A stretch of 59,144 bases of DNA from Fimbriiglobus ruber (GCF_002197845.1 NZ_NIDE01000013.1:1-59144); one strand, 5' to 3'; counted from the stretch's first letter, positions 27,862-38,429 are shown. Notes: a model not told the origin generated them from the letters alone. A program made the numbers and translations.

Positions 27862-29072
27862 ATGACCGTTCGGGTTTCGTGTCCGTATTGCAATACCGCG
27901 GTGACACTCGCAGCCGCCCCCCCGGCCACCGGGTCGCCTGCCCGCGGTGCGGGGAGTCGTTCCCGGTCAAGGAGACGGCCGCCGGCGACTCCGGCCCGCA
28001 CATCCCGGTGATGTCGCGGAACGGGACGCCGCACGCCGACCCGCCGGCCGCGGCACCCCTCGTTTCGCCCGCGAAAGCGTTGTGGCCGCTGGCGGCGGGC
28101 GGCGCGATCGTGGCCGCCCTGCTCGTCGGGTTCGGCTTATACGCGATCCTCAAACCGACGCCCCGGCCGGAGCCCGGACCGGACCGCGCGAAGCAGGAAA
28201 AGAAGCCCGCGACCGTTCCGCCCGCGGTCGTCACCGGCCTGGCATACCTGCCGGCCGACACGAACATTTGTGCCGCCGTCCAGTTCGGCCCCCTGTTGAC
28301 CTACGCCGCGCGGACCCAGACCGACCCCCACGCCCTCCTGACCCGGGCCGGCCTTCCCGGCGAGTTGACCGACGCCCCGGACAAACTCGGCCTGAGCTAC
28401 GGCCTCATCGATCACGTGTGCGCCGGCCTGGTCGTGGACTCGGCCAGCGCCTTCCCCCGGGTCGTCGTCGCGCTCGTGTTGAACCAAAAAGTGCCCGACC
28501 GGTCGGCGTTCCTCAAACAGCTCAAAGCCACGCAGTTCACCGCCCCGGACGGGAGCACGCGGTTCCGGGCAGACGTCGGCAATTTCCCGTGGGAAATGCT
28601 GAACCCGGACGACAAAACGTACCTGTTCGCGACCGACGGCAACGACCTGCACGAGTTCAGGCGGGGGGCGCCCGGGTCGGTCCGCCTGTCGGCCGGGGTT
28701 CGCGATTCGATGGCCAAACTGAGCCCGGCGTCGTTCGCGTGGGTCGCCACCGGCATGGAAACGTGGAACGACAAACCGACGGTCAAGGTTGCCGCCGGCC
28801 TGCTCAAACAACCCGACCTGCCCGCCCGGCTCGTGCCGTACCACGCCGCGGTCGCCGGCATATCCCTGGAGCCCGAGCCGACGGCCGCCGTAGCCGTCCT
28901 GGCGGTCGACGCTGTCGCGGCGGCCCAGCTCCGCGGCCGGCTCGCGGCCACCCTCGCGGGCCGGCCGGTCGCGATCAACCTCGTCGGGCCGTGGGTGACG
29001 GTCGAGGGGGCGCTCGGCAAGGACGGCGTCGGCGGGTGGAAGGACTGGCTGCCGGCGCCGGCGGCGAAGTGA
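27862..29072 (+). CDS. Zinc-ribbon membrane protein of unknown function (frameshifted)
   Basis: The likely start is ATG 27862, giving VSCPYCNTAVTL, but the frame then loses its second Cys pair. Adding one C to the C7 run at 27917-27923 gives VSCPYCNTAVTLAAAPPGHR, VACPRCGESFPVKE, a two-CxxC zinc ribbon, and makes 404 codons including the stop. One membrane segment follows (LAAGGAIVAALLVGFGLYAI), then a large extracytoplasmic domain with no recognised family (YLPADTNICAAVQFGPLL, GLSYGLIDHVCAGLVVD). This layout is common in planctomycete exported proteins. Confidence 0.78.
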
Positions 29073-29106
29073 GGGGTTCTTCATCTAAATCGCGGGGAAC
29101 CAATTT

Positions 29107-29462
29107 ATGTCGTCCGATCCCGAGAGTCATTCAAACTCTTCAGACCCTTCGTCACCGTTTGCGGGACTTCCGAAATGGCCGGCACGCCCAACGTCCGCCG
29201 CATCGTCGGAGTCCGAGCCCACAACACCACCAGAACCCGAGGTTTGGTACAGATGCCACAAGTGCCATGAGCCAAACCGAAGCCAGTCTCGCGGAAGTTT
29301 TTCGAAACCGGCGGCGAGATCGAAGTCCGTCCGGGGAAGCGGTTGAGGGTGACGTTCGATCGTCGCTGCCACAACCCGATCCTCCGAGAAGCGGCATTGG
29401 ACAAAGACGCCCCGCCAATACCCTGGCTCGACAACTACAAGATCGAGTTCGATTACCACTGA
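29107..29462 (+). CDS. Small Cys-rich hypothetical protein (frameshifted)
   Basis: Starts at ATG 29107 with a Ser/Pro-rich N-terminus, then YRCHKCHEPNRSQSRGS. The frame then stops at 29346. The -1 frame from 29298 reads FFETGGEIEVRPGKRLRVTF then DRRCHNPILREAAL and ends EFDYH at 29462. Adding one T to the T5 run at 29298-29302 joins them into 119 codons including the stop. CxxC and the later RRCH may bind metal. No family is recognised, and the assignment rests on the smooth join and a fitting stop. Confidence 0.5.
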
Positions 29463-29524
29463 TCGTTTAAACACTGCAAAGTGTGAGGTGGTTAACCGCC
29501 GTGGAAATCGGCGTTGATATGAAA

Positions 29525-30316
29525 TCAATGGGGTCCCCGCTCGCCGTAAGACTGATAGATCGGGCAGCCGATCGCCCAGGGTTTGAACTGGCTCCAGTAG
29601 TGGATGACTTGCACGTCGTGGTCCGCCGCCAGCCCGTGCGTATGCGCGACCCAGCCCTTTTCTCCCCGTCTCACTTCCGTCACGCCCGCGCAGCTGTTCC
29701 ACCCGGGGCCGATCTCCGGGTGCGTGTAGTCGTACCCGATCGACTGGAAGTACCGGAACAGGATCGCCTGGTCGTGGCCCGGGCATGGGAACATCTGCGA
29801 CTTCGGCACCGTCGCGTGCTTGCTCAGCGGGACGACCGCGTTCTGGGCCGCGAGGATCGCTTCGAGGTCGTAGAACGCCGGGTCGGACACGAGCTGGACG
29901 CCGGAATTCAGGAACGGCGAGCGGTGCGTCCGGACGTCCGATGGCACCCACTGGTGGTCGATGCCGACCCAGGGCTTCGCGGTCCGTCGCGACCAGAGGT
30001 AGTTGAGGTCGTCGATGACGACGGTGTCGGCGTCGAGGTAGAGGAACGGGAAGTCGAGGGTGGTCAGGTTGGCGAGCTTGAACCGCAGGTTGAAATGCGG
30101 GTGCCCGACATCGACCGAGCGCCCCTGGCGGACCTCGATGTCGGCCGCCCGGCGGTGCTCCGGAGCAACGACCGGCGGATGGTCCTCGTAGAGCAGGGTG
30201 ATGCTCGCCGCCCCGTGATGGATGACGGTGTCGAGGAAGGCGTAGCACATCTGCCGGAGTTTAGGTTCCGGCGGATAGTTCATGATCGAAACGACTTTCA
30301 CCCGCTCGTCGGCCAC
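29525..30316 (-). CDS. GT8-like glycosyltransferase
   Basis: 263 residues if GTG 30316 is the start; GGGGAGTGA precedes it and overlaps the upstream stop. ATG 30283 (MNYPPEP) is the alternative. The LYLDADTVVIDDL segment holds the DxD metal/nucleotide-sugar motif, flanked by FNLRFKLANLTTLDFPF. Later come PFLNSGVQLVSDP and PGHDQAILFRYF, then WNSCAG. This is a GT-A enzyme close to family 8 or galactosyltransferase-like enzymes. Donor and acceptor are unknown. It is coupled (5-base gap) to the GDP-L-fucose synthase gene, so it may act on a deoxyhexose-containing glycan. Confidence 0.8.
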   Translation of the reverse strand: MADERVKVVSIMNYPPEPKLRQMCYAFLDTVIHHGAASITLLYEDHPPVVAPEHRRAADIEVRQGRSVDVGHPHFNLRFKLANLTTLDFPFLYLDADTVVIDDLNYLWSRRTAKPWVGIDHQWVPSDVRTHRSPFLNSGVQLVSDPAFYDLEAILAAQNAVVPLSKHATVPKSQMFPCPGHDQAILFRYFQSIGYDYTHPEIGPGWNSCAGVTEVRRGEKGWVAHTHGLAADHDVQVIHYWSQFKPWAIGCPIYQSYGERGPH

Positions 30317-30321
30317 CGGCG

Positions 30322-31843
<1,522 letters not shown>

Positions 31844-31966
31844 AACTCTCACATATTATTGGGTTTAAGCGCGGCCGACCGCTGAACAGCAACAGCCCGG
31901 TTTCTGGACCACCCGACACCCCCAAACACCCGCGATCGCCCCACACGTCGGCGCCACGAGGTAAAC

Positions 31967-32536
31967 TCAGAGGTGTTCCAGGTGCCCGGACACGAGCGCC
32001 GGTGCGAGGGACCGGGCCGGGTTCATGGACGCCCCACTGATGGGGCCGGCGAACAACGCTTCCAGCGCGACCACCGAGCCGACAATGACCCCGACCAACC
32101 CGCCCCGCTCCTTGCTCCCGGTCGACACACTCAGGATCACGAACACGAGGAAGAAGGCGAGGATCACTTCCAAAGCGAGTGCCTGGTACGGACTTCCGTG
32201 CGGGAGCGTCGCGCCGAGCGTGGCGTGTTCCGGGAACAGCAGTAGGAGTGCGCCGCAGGCTGCCAGCGCTCCCGCGAGTTGAGCCGCGATGTAACCGGGG
32301 ACGGATTTGAGCGGAAATCGCCGGGCCAACACGAAAGCGATGGTCACGGCCGGGTTCAGGTGTGCGCCGGAAACGTCCCCGATTGCGTAGATCTGGGCCA
32401 GCACGACCAGGCCGAACACGAGCGAAATCCCGACGTGTGTGACCGCGCCGCCGGAAACGTCGTTTACGACGATCGCCCCGCACCCGGCGAACACCAAACA
32501 AAACGTCCCCAGCGCCTCGGCCGCAAATTTTTGCAT
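31967..32536 (-). CDS. Aquaporin / glycerol-channel family protein, truncated by an in-frame TGA
   Basis: 189 residues from ATG 32536. Five membrane segments are visible, with both pore motifs: GAHLNPAVT (NPA at 61-63) and GASMNPARS (172-175). The chain ends at HLEHL, where aquaporins normally enter a sixth helix with a Trp. Past the TGA the frame continues as VYLVAPTCGAIAGVWGCRVV, a plausible sixth helix, to a stop at 31865-31867. A TGG to TGA change therefore explains the truncation. The restored gene would be 223 residues and end 21 bases before arsC. Pairing with arsC suggests an AqpS-like arsenite exit channel. Confidence 0.83.
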   Translation of the reverse strand: MQKFAAEALGTFCLVFAGCGAIVVNDVSGGAVTHVGISLVFGLVVLAQIYAIGDVSGAHLNPAVTIAFVLARRFPLKSVPGYIAAQLAGALAACGALLLLFPEHATLGATLPHGSPYQALALEVILAFFLVFVILSVSTGSKERGGLVGVIVGSVVALEALFAGPISGASMNPARSLAPALVSGHLEHL

Positions 32537-32660
32537 CTGTTCGTTCCGCTCGGTAGGATGCTGCGATCGCTCTGGACCGCGGGCGCCGCGTGGGGTATTT
32601 TTGTGCGGATGGATCGTCGGGCCCCGGTCGGCAGACCTACCGCCGGAGTCGGAGGCAGGC

Positions 32661-33965
32661 ATGGATACCAGCCGGTCACTCGTTGCCGTTGTATTGATCG
32701 CGGCCGTCGCGGCGTCGCCCGGGTGTGCGCGCGCATTCGCCCGTAAAAATGCCGGCCCCAACGCGGTCATCCCTGTCAGTGACACCTCTCAAACGCCGGC
32801 ATCGCCGCCCTCCGCCCAGCCCCCGCCCGTCGCCGCGCCCAAGCCGCCGGCCGAGCCTTCCGTCGCGCCGCCGCGGGCGGACGCGATTTCCGAGCCCTCC
32901 GTCCCGCCGCTGCCCGATGTGACCGGCCCCGTGCCGGTGGCGAACGCCGTCCCGCCGATCAACGTCCCGCCCGAGGTGCCGGACGCGCCCGTCCAGCGGG
33001 CCCAGGGTATGGCCGACAATTCCGGCGGGGTTGTGTCGGCCGACTCGGACGACCGGCGGCCGCTCAAGGAGCGGCTCGAAGAAATGCGGAAGAAGCGCGA
33101 AGAACGCCGCGAGCAGCGCCGCGAAGATCGCGACCCCATGCCGCTGCCGAGCCTGCCCGCACTCCCGCCGCCCAGTAACGTGAAGCCGCCGGCCGCCGCC
33201 GAGCCGGTGCCGAGTCCCACGCCTGCCGCGCCTGCGCCAATGCCGGCAGTGAATGCCGCAACGTCTCCGGTGCCCGCGAGTAGTTCGGCCGACGTCAAGC
33301 AACTCCTCGACATGGCGCGGGCCCGGTACGCCACCGTGACCGACTTCGAGGCCCGGATGGTGCGGCGCGAGGTGGTGAACGGCAAGGAACAGCCGGGCGA
33401 AGAGGTGCTGTATAAGTTTCGCAAAGAACCGCTCAGCGTGTACATGAAGACGGTGAGCGAGAACGGGAAGGGCCGCGAAGTCCTGTACGTGAAGGGCCAG
33501 TTCGACGGCAAAATGCACGTCATCACCGGGAAAGGCGACAACCGGCTCGTGGGCGTCGGCTTCAAGACGACCGTCGACCCGGACAGCAATACGGCGACCG
33601 CGAAGAGCCGGTACCGGATTTACGAAGCCGGGTTCGGCCGCACGCTCGACGGACTGGTGAAGTCGGTCGAGAAGGGCGCGGTGAAGGTCGTCGGCGAAGT
33701 CCGGCGGAAAGAGTACGAGTTCCCGCTGACGGCCATCGAAGTGACGATCCGCCCCGGCGACGACGCCATGATGCCGAAAGGCGGCAAGCGGCAAATCTTC
33801 TTCGACGCGAAGAAAGACTCCCCGTCGTACCTCTTCCCGGTCCTGGTCGTCGCGACCGACGCGGACGGCCGCGAGGTCGAATACTACTGCTTCGACGGCA
33901 TCAAAGTCCCGTCCGGGATGAAGGACGCGGACTGGACGCCGGACATCCTCGGGAAGAAGAAGTAG
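32661..33965 (+). CDS. DUF1571-like lipoprotein
   Basis: 434 residues from ATG 32661, with GGAGG just upstream. The lipoprotein signal ends AVAASPGC. A long Pro/Ala-rich and then highly charged (EEMRKKREERREQRREDRD) linker runs to about residue 215. The folded C-terminal half (LLDMARARYATVTDFEARMV, YKFRKEPLSVYMK, KMHVITGKGDNRLVGVGFKT, EFPLTAIEVTIRP) matches the planctomycete DUF1571 pattern, which resembles outer-membrane lipoprotein carrier-like beta folds. The role is unknown; it is probably tethered to the outer membrane. Confidence 0.82.
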   Translation: MDTSRSLVAVVLIAAVAASPGCARAFARKNAGPNAVIPVSDTSQTPASPPSAQPPPVAAPKPPAEPSVAPPRADAISEPSVPPLPDVTGPVPVANAVPPINVPPEVPDAPVQRAQGMADNSGGVVSADSDDRRPLKERLEEMRKKREERREQRREDRDPMPLPSLPALPPPSNVKPPAAAEPVPSPTPAAPAPMPAVNAATSPVPASSSADVKQLLDMARARYATVTDFEARMVRREVVNGKEQPGEEVLYKFRKEPLSVYMKTVSENGKGREVLYVKGQFDGKMHVITGKGDNRLVGVGFKTTVDPDSNTATAKSRYRIYEAGFGRTLDGLVKSVEKGAVKVVGEVRRKEYEFPLTAIEVTIRPGDDAMMPKGGKRQIFFDAKKDSPSYLFPVLVVATDADGREVEYYCFDGIKVPSGMKDADWTPDILGKKK

Positions 33966-33974
33966 AAGACTTCT

Positions 33975-34082
33975 TCGCCGCAGATTCACGCAGATAAACG
34001 CGGATCAGAACAGAGATCAGAAAACGAAATTCTTGTTTGATTTCTGTTCTGATCCGCGTTTATCTGCGTGAATCTGCGGCGA
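33975..34082. repeat. Inverted repeat, family F (38-bp arms)
   Basis: Arms 33975-34012 and 34045-34082 are reverse complements. The sequence carries CGCAGATAAACGCGGATCAG-type blocks and lies between the DUF1571 and esterase genes. A closely related, larger element (48-base arms) overlaps the end of gltX at 49290-49412. Confidence 0.85.
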
Positions 34083-34116
34083 AAATTTGTGACTGCACCC
34101 CGGAGTTCACTTCCCC

Positions 34117-35013
34117 ATGAAGCCTCTCGCTTTAACTCTCGCGCTGCTCGTCGGCGCCACGGCGGCCCGCGCGGCCGACCCGGTTGTTCTCGACCTGTGG
34201 CCGGGCAAACCGCCCGGTGAGACCGGGACGATCCCCGTCTCGGAGACCAAGAAAACCGCGACCCGTGACGGCAAGATTGTCGTCACCAGCCTGACCAACG
34301 TGTCGGTGCCGACGCTGTCCGTGTACGCCGCGCCGAAGGAACACGCCACGAACGTGGCGGTGGTCGTCTGCCCGGGCGGCGGGTACACGAACCTCGCCTG
34401 GGACCACGAAGGCGAGCAGGTCGCCGCGTGGCTGAACTCGATCGGCGTGACCGCGGCCGTACTCAAGTACCGCGTCCCGCGCCGCGAGGGGACGCCCGCC
34501 GGGCAGTCGCCCGTGCAGGCGCTGATGGACGCCCAGCGGGCCGTCGGTTTGGTTCGCGCGAAGGCCAAGGACTGGGGCGTCGACCCCGCGAAGATCGGCC
34601 TCCTCGGCTTCTCCGCCGGCGGGCACCTGACGGCCTGGGTCTCGACGAACTACGACGCCCGCGCGTACGAGCCGGTGGATGAGGCGGACAAGGTGAGCTG
34701 CAAGCCCGACTTCGCCGTGACCATCTACCCGGGCGGCGTTCTCAAAAAGGACTCGACCGAACTCCGCCCGGAACTCAAAGTTACCGCCAGCACCCCGCCG
34801 ACGTTCCTCGTCGTCGCGAGCGACGACAAGGGGAGCGCGGAGAGTACGCTGTTCTACTACCTGGCCCTCAAGCGAGCAGGCGTCCCGGCCGAGATGCACA
34901 TCTACTCCGTCGGTGGCCACGGCTTCGGCCTCCGCCCGACCGGCAAGCCGGCCGCGACCTGGCCGAAGCGCTGCGAAGAGTGGATGCATGAGCAGGGCAT
35001 CCTGAAGAAGTAG
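34117..35013 (+). CDS. Secreted alpha/beta hydrolase (carbohydrate esterase-like)
   Basis: 298 residues. The signal peptide is MKPLALTLALLVGATAARA. The alpha/beta hydrolase fold has the oxyanion loop VVVCPGGGYTNLAWDHEGEQ, the nucleophile elbow GLLGFSAGGH (Ser) and a C-terminal SVGGHGFGLRP (His). This pattern fits the BD-FAE/acetyl-xylan esterase-like group often annotated as endo-1,4-beta-xylanase B-like. It probably removes acyl groups from polysaccharide outside the cytoplasm. It is transcribed alone. Confidence 0.87.
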   Translation: MKPLALTLALLVGATAARAADPVVLDLWPGKPPGETGTIPVSETKKTATRDGKIVVTSLTNVSVPTLSVYAAPKEHATNVAVVVCPGGGYTNLAWDHEGEQVAAWLNSIGVTAAVLKYRVPRREGTPAGQSPVQALMDAQRAVGLVRAKAKDWGVDPAKIGLLGFSAGGHLTAWVSTNYDARAYEPVDEADKVSCKPDFAVTIYPGGVLKKDSTELRPELKVTASTPPTFLVVASDDKGSAESTLFYYLALKRAGVPAEMHIYSVGGHGFGLRPTGKPAATWPKRCEEWMHEQGILKK

Positions 35014-35074
35014 GGCACGCTATCTTTGCGATGCGGTTATCCTGTTAATGCGAGTTCGTTCCGGGCGGGCGAGT

Positions 35075-35181
35075 TCCTGGTGAGAATTGGGTTCGTTTTG
35101 CAAAAACTGGTTCTGCGTCGACTCGGCGACGGCTGCAAGCCCATACACGTCGCCGCATATTGGGTTCGTTTCGCAAAAACC
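35075..35181. repeat. Dispersed 'AAACGAACCCAAT' repeat units
   Basis: Two similar units, at about 35081-35108 and 35157-35181, read TTGGGTTCGTTTYGCAAAAAC, 76 bases apart in the spacer before the next gene. Their complement encodes NEPN- or ETNP-type peptides, a pattern recalled from spacers of several planctomycete genomes. Confidence 0.55.
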
Positions 35182-35242
35182 GTATGCCTCGGGCGCCCGA
35201 CCGCGCCCATCGTCTTTCGCCCATCTCTGAAAAGGAGTGCTC

Positions 35243-36088
35243 ATGTCTCCAGAGCACGCACGTCGGCTCTTGCTTTGTTGCCTGATGGTGGTCGCGGGCT
35301 CGGCCACCGTGGGAAATTGTGCCGAGCGCGAAACGAAAGCGGAATCGGTTTGGCACAAGTATTTCCGCAAACAGGCGGCCGAGTATCGCATCGTTTCTAC
35401 CGACGAGAAATTGCCTCCCGTCAAGCTCGCCAAAGATCCTGTCATGTTCTGGACGCAGCCGGTGAGGGGCGGAGAAGACGGGGCCGTCTTTCTGTGGACC
35501 CGCGCCGGCCGGCCCGTCGTGATCGCGACGTTCTTCATTTGGCCGGCGGGGAAAGGCGTCCAGGCCGTTGCGCACGAATTTCACAGTTTGGCCGAGGAAC
35601 CGCTCGACGCGAGGCGGAACAAACAACACTGGACGCCGCCGGCGGGTGCCGTGAAATACCAAACGCTGACAGGAGTGGAAGCGCCGGCCGCGACGGCGGA
35701 ACGCCGGCTACTGCAACTCAAACAGCTCTCGCGGACCTTTGACGCGAAGAGCATCGACGCCCAGATGAAGGATACGGAACTCCGGCTGCTGCCGCGGCCC
35801 GTCTACCGCTACGAACCCGAGGCGGTCACCCCCTCAGACGTGTTCGACGGCGCGATCTTCGGATTCGTCCAGGGGACCGATCTGGAAGTCGTTCTCATGT
35901 TGGAAGCGGTTCACACCCCGGCCGGCGACGTCTGGCGGTGTGCCACGGCGCGAATGTCCGACCTGGCGCTCGTGGTCCGGCGCGGCGGGAAACCGTTCTG
36001 GGAGGTCGGGAAGTCCGAGGTCGACAAGCCCGCGGGAGCCTACTACTGCACCACCGTCGAGGAACTCGCCAAGCCGCCTGCGGAATAA
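35243..36088 (+). CDS. Exported protein of unknown function
   Basis: 281 residues from ATG 35243, preceded by AAGGAG at ideal spacing. The N-terminus (RRLLLCCLMVVAGSATVGNC) is a signal peptide and VGNC could be a weak lipobox. The rest is a single soluble domain: SVWHKYFRKQAAEYRIVS, VMFWTQPVRGGEDGAVFLW, RRLLQLKQLSRTFDA, RLLPRPVYRYEPEA and FGFVQGTDLEVVLMLEA. No family is recognised by eye, although the pattern appears in other planctomycete genomes. Confidence 0.75.
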   Translation: MSPEHARRLLLCCLMVVAGSATVGNCAERETKAESVWHKYFRKQAAEYRIVSTDEKLPPVKLAKDPVMFWTQPVRGGEDGAVFLWTRAGRPVVIATFFIWPAGKGVQAVAHEFHSLAEEPLDARRNKQHWTPPAGAVKYQTLTGVEAPAATAERRLLQLKQLSRTFDAKSIDAQMKDTELRLLPRPVYRYEPEAVTPSDVFDGAIFGFVQGTDLEVVLMLEAVHTPAGDVWRCATARMSDLALVVRRGGKPFWEVGKSEVDKPAGAYYCTTVEELAKPPAE

Positions 36089-36456
36089 TCGCGCGACGCT
36101 CGCCCTCTTTTTCCTTTCTCGTTTCGAGGCTGGCGAATCAGACCTCCCGGGCGCGGCTGCGCGTGCGGTACGTCGCCACGGACCCCTTCTGCCATCGCGG
36201 CACCCGCACCGGCCGAGTTGACAGCTATCGGTGGTGCGGATTGTGCTTTGGCTGCCCACTTTCTCCGCGCCAGTTCGCCTTAACTAGTTGAAATTTCAAG
36301 TGTAAAATAGGGTCAGGGCGACGCAACCGTGCGCCGGCACCAAGTTTGCACAGGGCGTTGAGCGGGAAACAGGCCCTTCCACGAGGGACTTCGGACCGTA
36401 CCGCCCGTCGAAATCCGCGGGGGTGCGCCGTTCGGGGCCTCCGGGGAGGTAAACGG
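36089..36456. other. Intergenic spacer, no gene seen
   Basis: About 370 bases. A small A+T-richer patch lies near 36285-36310 (TTGAAATTTCAAGTGTAAAA, containing the palindrome TTGAAATTTCAA) and may belong to the promoter of the response regulator gene. No coding-like frame was seen. Confidence 0.4.
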
Positions 36457-36909
36457 ATGACAGCGGAGACGAATACCGACCCCGCGAGCGACCCCGGCCA
36501 CCCGTTCTCCATCCTGGTTACGGATGACGACCGCGGGTCACGCGAGGCGTTGGCCGATCTGTTGGCCGAGCGTGGGTTTACAACGGTTCAGGCGGCCAGC
36601 GGCGAGGAAGCGATCGAGATCGTCCGGATCGAAATGATCCACCTCGTGTTCTTCGACATGCACATGCCACGGATGACGGGCCTCGAAGCGCTCCAACAGG
36701 TGCGGATTTTCAACGCCCTCCTGCCGGCCATCCTGGTCACTGGGGACGCGACCCGCGAACTGATCCGGCAGGCGTTCCTGGCCCAGGTTTATAGTGTGAT
36801 CCCGAAGCCCGTGAACAAGAACATCGTGCTCCACACGCTGGCCCGGGCCCTCCAAAAAGTGTACGGCGAGCCCCCGCCCGGCGACCCGGCGGCCCCGCCG
36901 ACGACGTGA
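36457..36909 (+). CDS. Single-domain response regulator (CheY-like)
   Basis: 150 residues from ATG 36457, with GGGGAGG upstream. A receiver domain covers most of the protein: the acidic pair in ILVTDDDRGSREAL, the phosphoacceptor Asp in LVFFDMHMPRMTGLEAL, the Thr in AILVTGDATREL and the Lys in YSVIPKPVNKN. There is no output domain; the Pro-rich tail is only about 15 residues. It may act by protein interaction or phosphotransfer. No histidine kinase gene is adjacent. The gene is followed by groES, 83 bases downstream. Confidence 0.9.
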   Translation: MTAETNTDPASDPGHPFSILVTDDDRGSREALADLLAERGFTTVQAASGEEAIEIVRIEMIHLVFFDMHMPRMTGLEALQQVRIFNALLPAILVTGDATRELIRQAFLAQVYSVIPKPVNKNIVLHTLARALQKVYGEPPPGDPAAPPTT

Positions 36910-36992
36910 CGCCGGGCCCGCCGACGCGCCCGGCCTCGCGATTTTCCTTGCGACGAACTGACTCTCGACCCCGGTTTAGGAGAACCAAGACG

Positions 36993-37280
36993 ATGAACAT
37001 CATCCCGTTGAACGAGAAGATCGTGGTCCAGCGGCTGGAAGCGGAAGACAAGACGGCCGGCGGGATCATCCTCCCGGACACCGCGAAGGAAAAGCCCAAG
37101 CAGGGCAAGATCCTCGCCGTCGGCGAAGGCAAGCCGCTCGAAAACGGATCCCGCGCCCCCTTCCAGGTCAAGGTCGGCGACCGGGTGCTCTTCACGTCCT
37201 ACGCGGGCAACGAAGTCAACGTCGGCAACAAGGAATACCTGATCATGACCGAAGACGACATCCTGGCCGTCGTCGGGTAA
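36993..37280 (+). CDS. groES: GroES co-chaperonin
   Basis: 95 residues from ATG 36993, preceded by TAGGAGA. The GroES fold is seen in IIPLNEKIVVQRLEAEDKTA, the mobile loop GGIILPDTAKEKPKQGKILA, GDRVLFTSYAGNEV and YLIMTEDDILAVV. It caps GroEL chambers during protein folding. No groEL follows: a strong intrinsic terminator ends the transcript, so this is a stand-alone groES copy. Planctomycetes often carry several chaperonin genes. Confidence 0.95.
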   Translation: MNIIPLNEKIVVQRLEAEDKTAGGIILPDTAKEKPKQGKILAVGEGKPLENGSRAPFQVKVGDRVLFTSYAGNEVNVGNKEYLIMTEDDILAVVG

Positions 37281-37312
37281 GCGGGTTCGGTTTGGAGCGG
37301 TCGGCTACAACA

Positions 37313-37355
37313 CGCGGGGGCGCGGAATATTTCCGAGCCCCCGCGATTTTTTTTT
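37313..37355 (+). terminator. Intrinsic terminator after groES
   Basis: A GC hairpin with 9-base arms CGCGGGGGC (37313-37321) and GCCCCCGCG (37337-37345), extended by GGAA/TTCC pairing in the loop, is followed by nine T (37347-37355). Confidence 0.88.
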
Positions 37356-37527
37356 AAAATTCTTTTGGCGTCGCCCTGCGCGGGTCTTTACCATGCACGC
37401 ACTCCCGCTGCCCGCGGGCGGCCCGCGTGGCCGGAACCATCAGAGGTAGTTACCCGTCCGAATGTTCGATGGGGCTTTTGAGCGTTAACGACCGCGCGGG
37501 GGTTCGGGTTCGAGTTTCGGTCCTCGT

Positions 37528-37928
37528 ATGGCAACGAACATCTACGTCGGCAACCTGCCCTGGCAGGCGACCCAGGAAGACCTGTACACGCTCTTCGCGC
37601 AGTACGGCACGGTCGCAAAAACGCAAATCATTACGGACCGCGACACCGGTCGGTCCCGCGGGTTCGGGTTCGTCGAAATGGCCACCGAGGCCGAGGCCCA
37701 GGCCGCGATCGACGCCCTGAACGAACAACCTTACAACGGCCGCCCGCTGACCGTGAACATCGCGAAGCCGCGTGAAGCGCGGCCGGGCGGTGGCGGTGGT
37801 GGCGGCGGCGGCCGGGGTGGGTACGGCGGCGGCGGTGGCGGGCGAGGTGGGTATGGCGGCGGCGGTGGGGGTATGGCGGCGGTGGGGGTGGCGGCGGATA
37901 CGGCGGTGGCGGCGGCGACCGATACTAA
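37528..37928 (+). CDS. RRM-type glycine-rich RNA-binding protein (frameshifted C-terminus)
   Basis: One RNA recognition motif at residues 3-80: RNP-2 is NIYVGNLPW and RNP-1 is [11 protein letters not shown] Gly-rich tail with GRGGYGG repeats follows. As sequenced, the frame leaves the Gly-rich pattern after 37871 and runs to 37965 with an unrelated end. Adding one G to the G5 run at 37867-37871 restores more Gly/Tyr repeats and ends in GGGGGDRY at 37928, 134 codons including the stop. A GDRY-type ending is typical of this family. It probably acts in RNA chaperoning or cold response. Confidence 0.9.
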
Positions 37929-37983
37929 CGCCCCGCTGTTGTTCGCGGACACACTTCGCCTATAATTCGATTAACGTGACGAG

Positions 37984-38023
37984 CGCCCAGCGCCGCGGGT
38001 CGTGTGACCCGGCTGGGCGTTTT
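37984..38023 (+). terminator. Intrinsic terminator after the RRM gene
   Basis: Arms CGCCCAGC (37984-37991) and GCTGGGCG (38012-38019) with an inner GGGTC/GACCC pairing are followed by TTTT. It lies 56 bases after the corrected RRM stop and 37 bases before infA. Confidence 0.8.
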
Positions 38024-38060
38024 GTCGTTGGCGCAAAGTCGGTCCCAGAGGTTTCGCGGT

Positions 38061-38279
38061 ATGCCGAAAGAGGAAGCGATCGAGGTCGAGGGCAAGGTCA
38101 AGGAAGCCCTCGCCAACACTCAGTTCCGGGTCGAACTCGACATCGGCGGGGAAGTCATCGCCCACGTCGCCGGAAAAATGCGAAAGAACTTCATCCGCAT
38201 CATCCCGGGGGACCGGGTGAAGGTGGAGATTTCGCCGTACGACCTGACGCGGGGTCGCATTATTTACCGCGCACGATAA
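38061..38279 (+). CDS. infA: Translation initiation factor IF-1
   Basis: 72 residues, the usual size, from ATG 38061; an upstream in-frame ATG at 38004 lies inside the terminator and is unlikely. The S1-type OB fold shows [39 protein letters not shown] and the C-terminal [15 protein letters not shown]. It binds the ribosomal A site during initiation. Confidence 0.96.
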   Translation: MPKEEAIEVEGKVKEALANTQFRVELDIGGEVIAHVAGKMRKNFIRIIPGDRVKVEISPYDLTRGRIIYRAR

Positions 38280-38429
38280 GTCGCGTCTCGCTCGTGTGGC
38301 GGGACTTGAGGAAATTTTGACAATCCGCGCCAGTTTTTTCTTGACTTCGAGGGTCAGTTTCGTCACTTTACCCCTGTCGCCCGGACGGCGACTTCCACAC
38401 ACCCCGAAGTGTCCACGGAGGGACCGACG

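Noticed and set aside
31967-31969. TGA in the aquaporin as a selenocysteine or recoded Trp codon
   Set aside because: No SECIS-like hairpin was evident just after it, planctomycetes use the standard code, and a point mutation from TGG is simpler.
37872-37965. The C-terminus of the RRM protein as literally translated to 37965
   Set aside because: It abandons the Gly/Tyr repeat pattern abruptly, whereas a one-base correction gives the usual GDRY-type ending.
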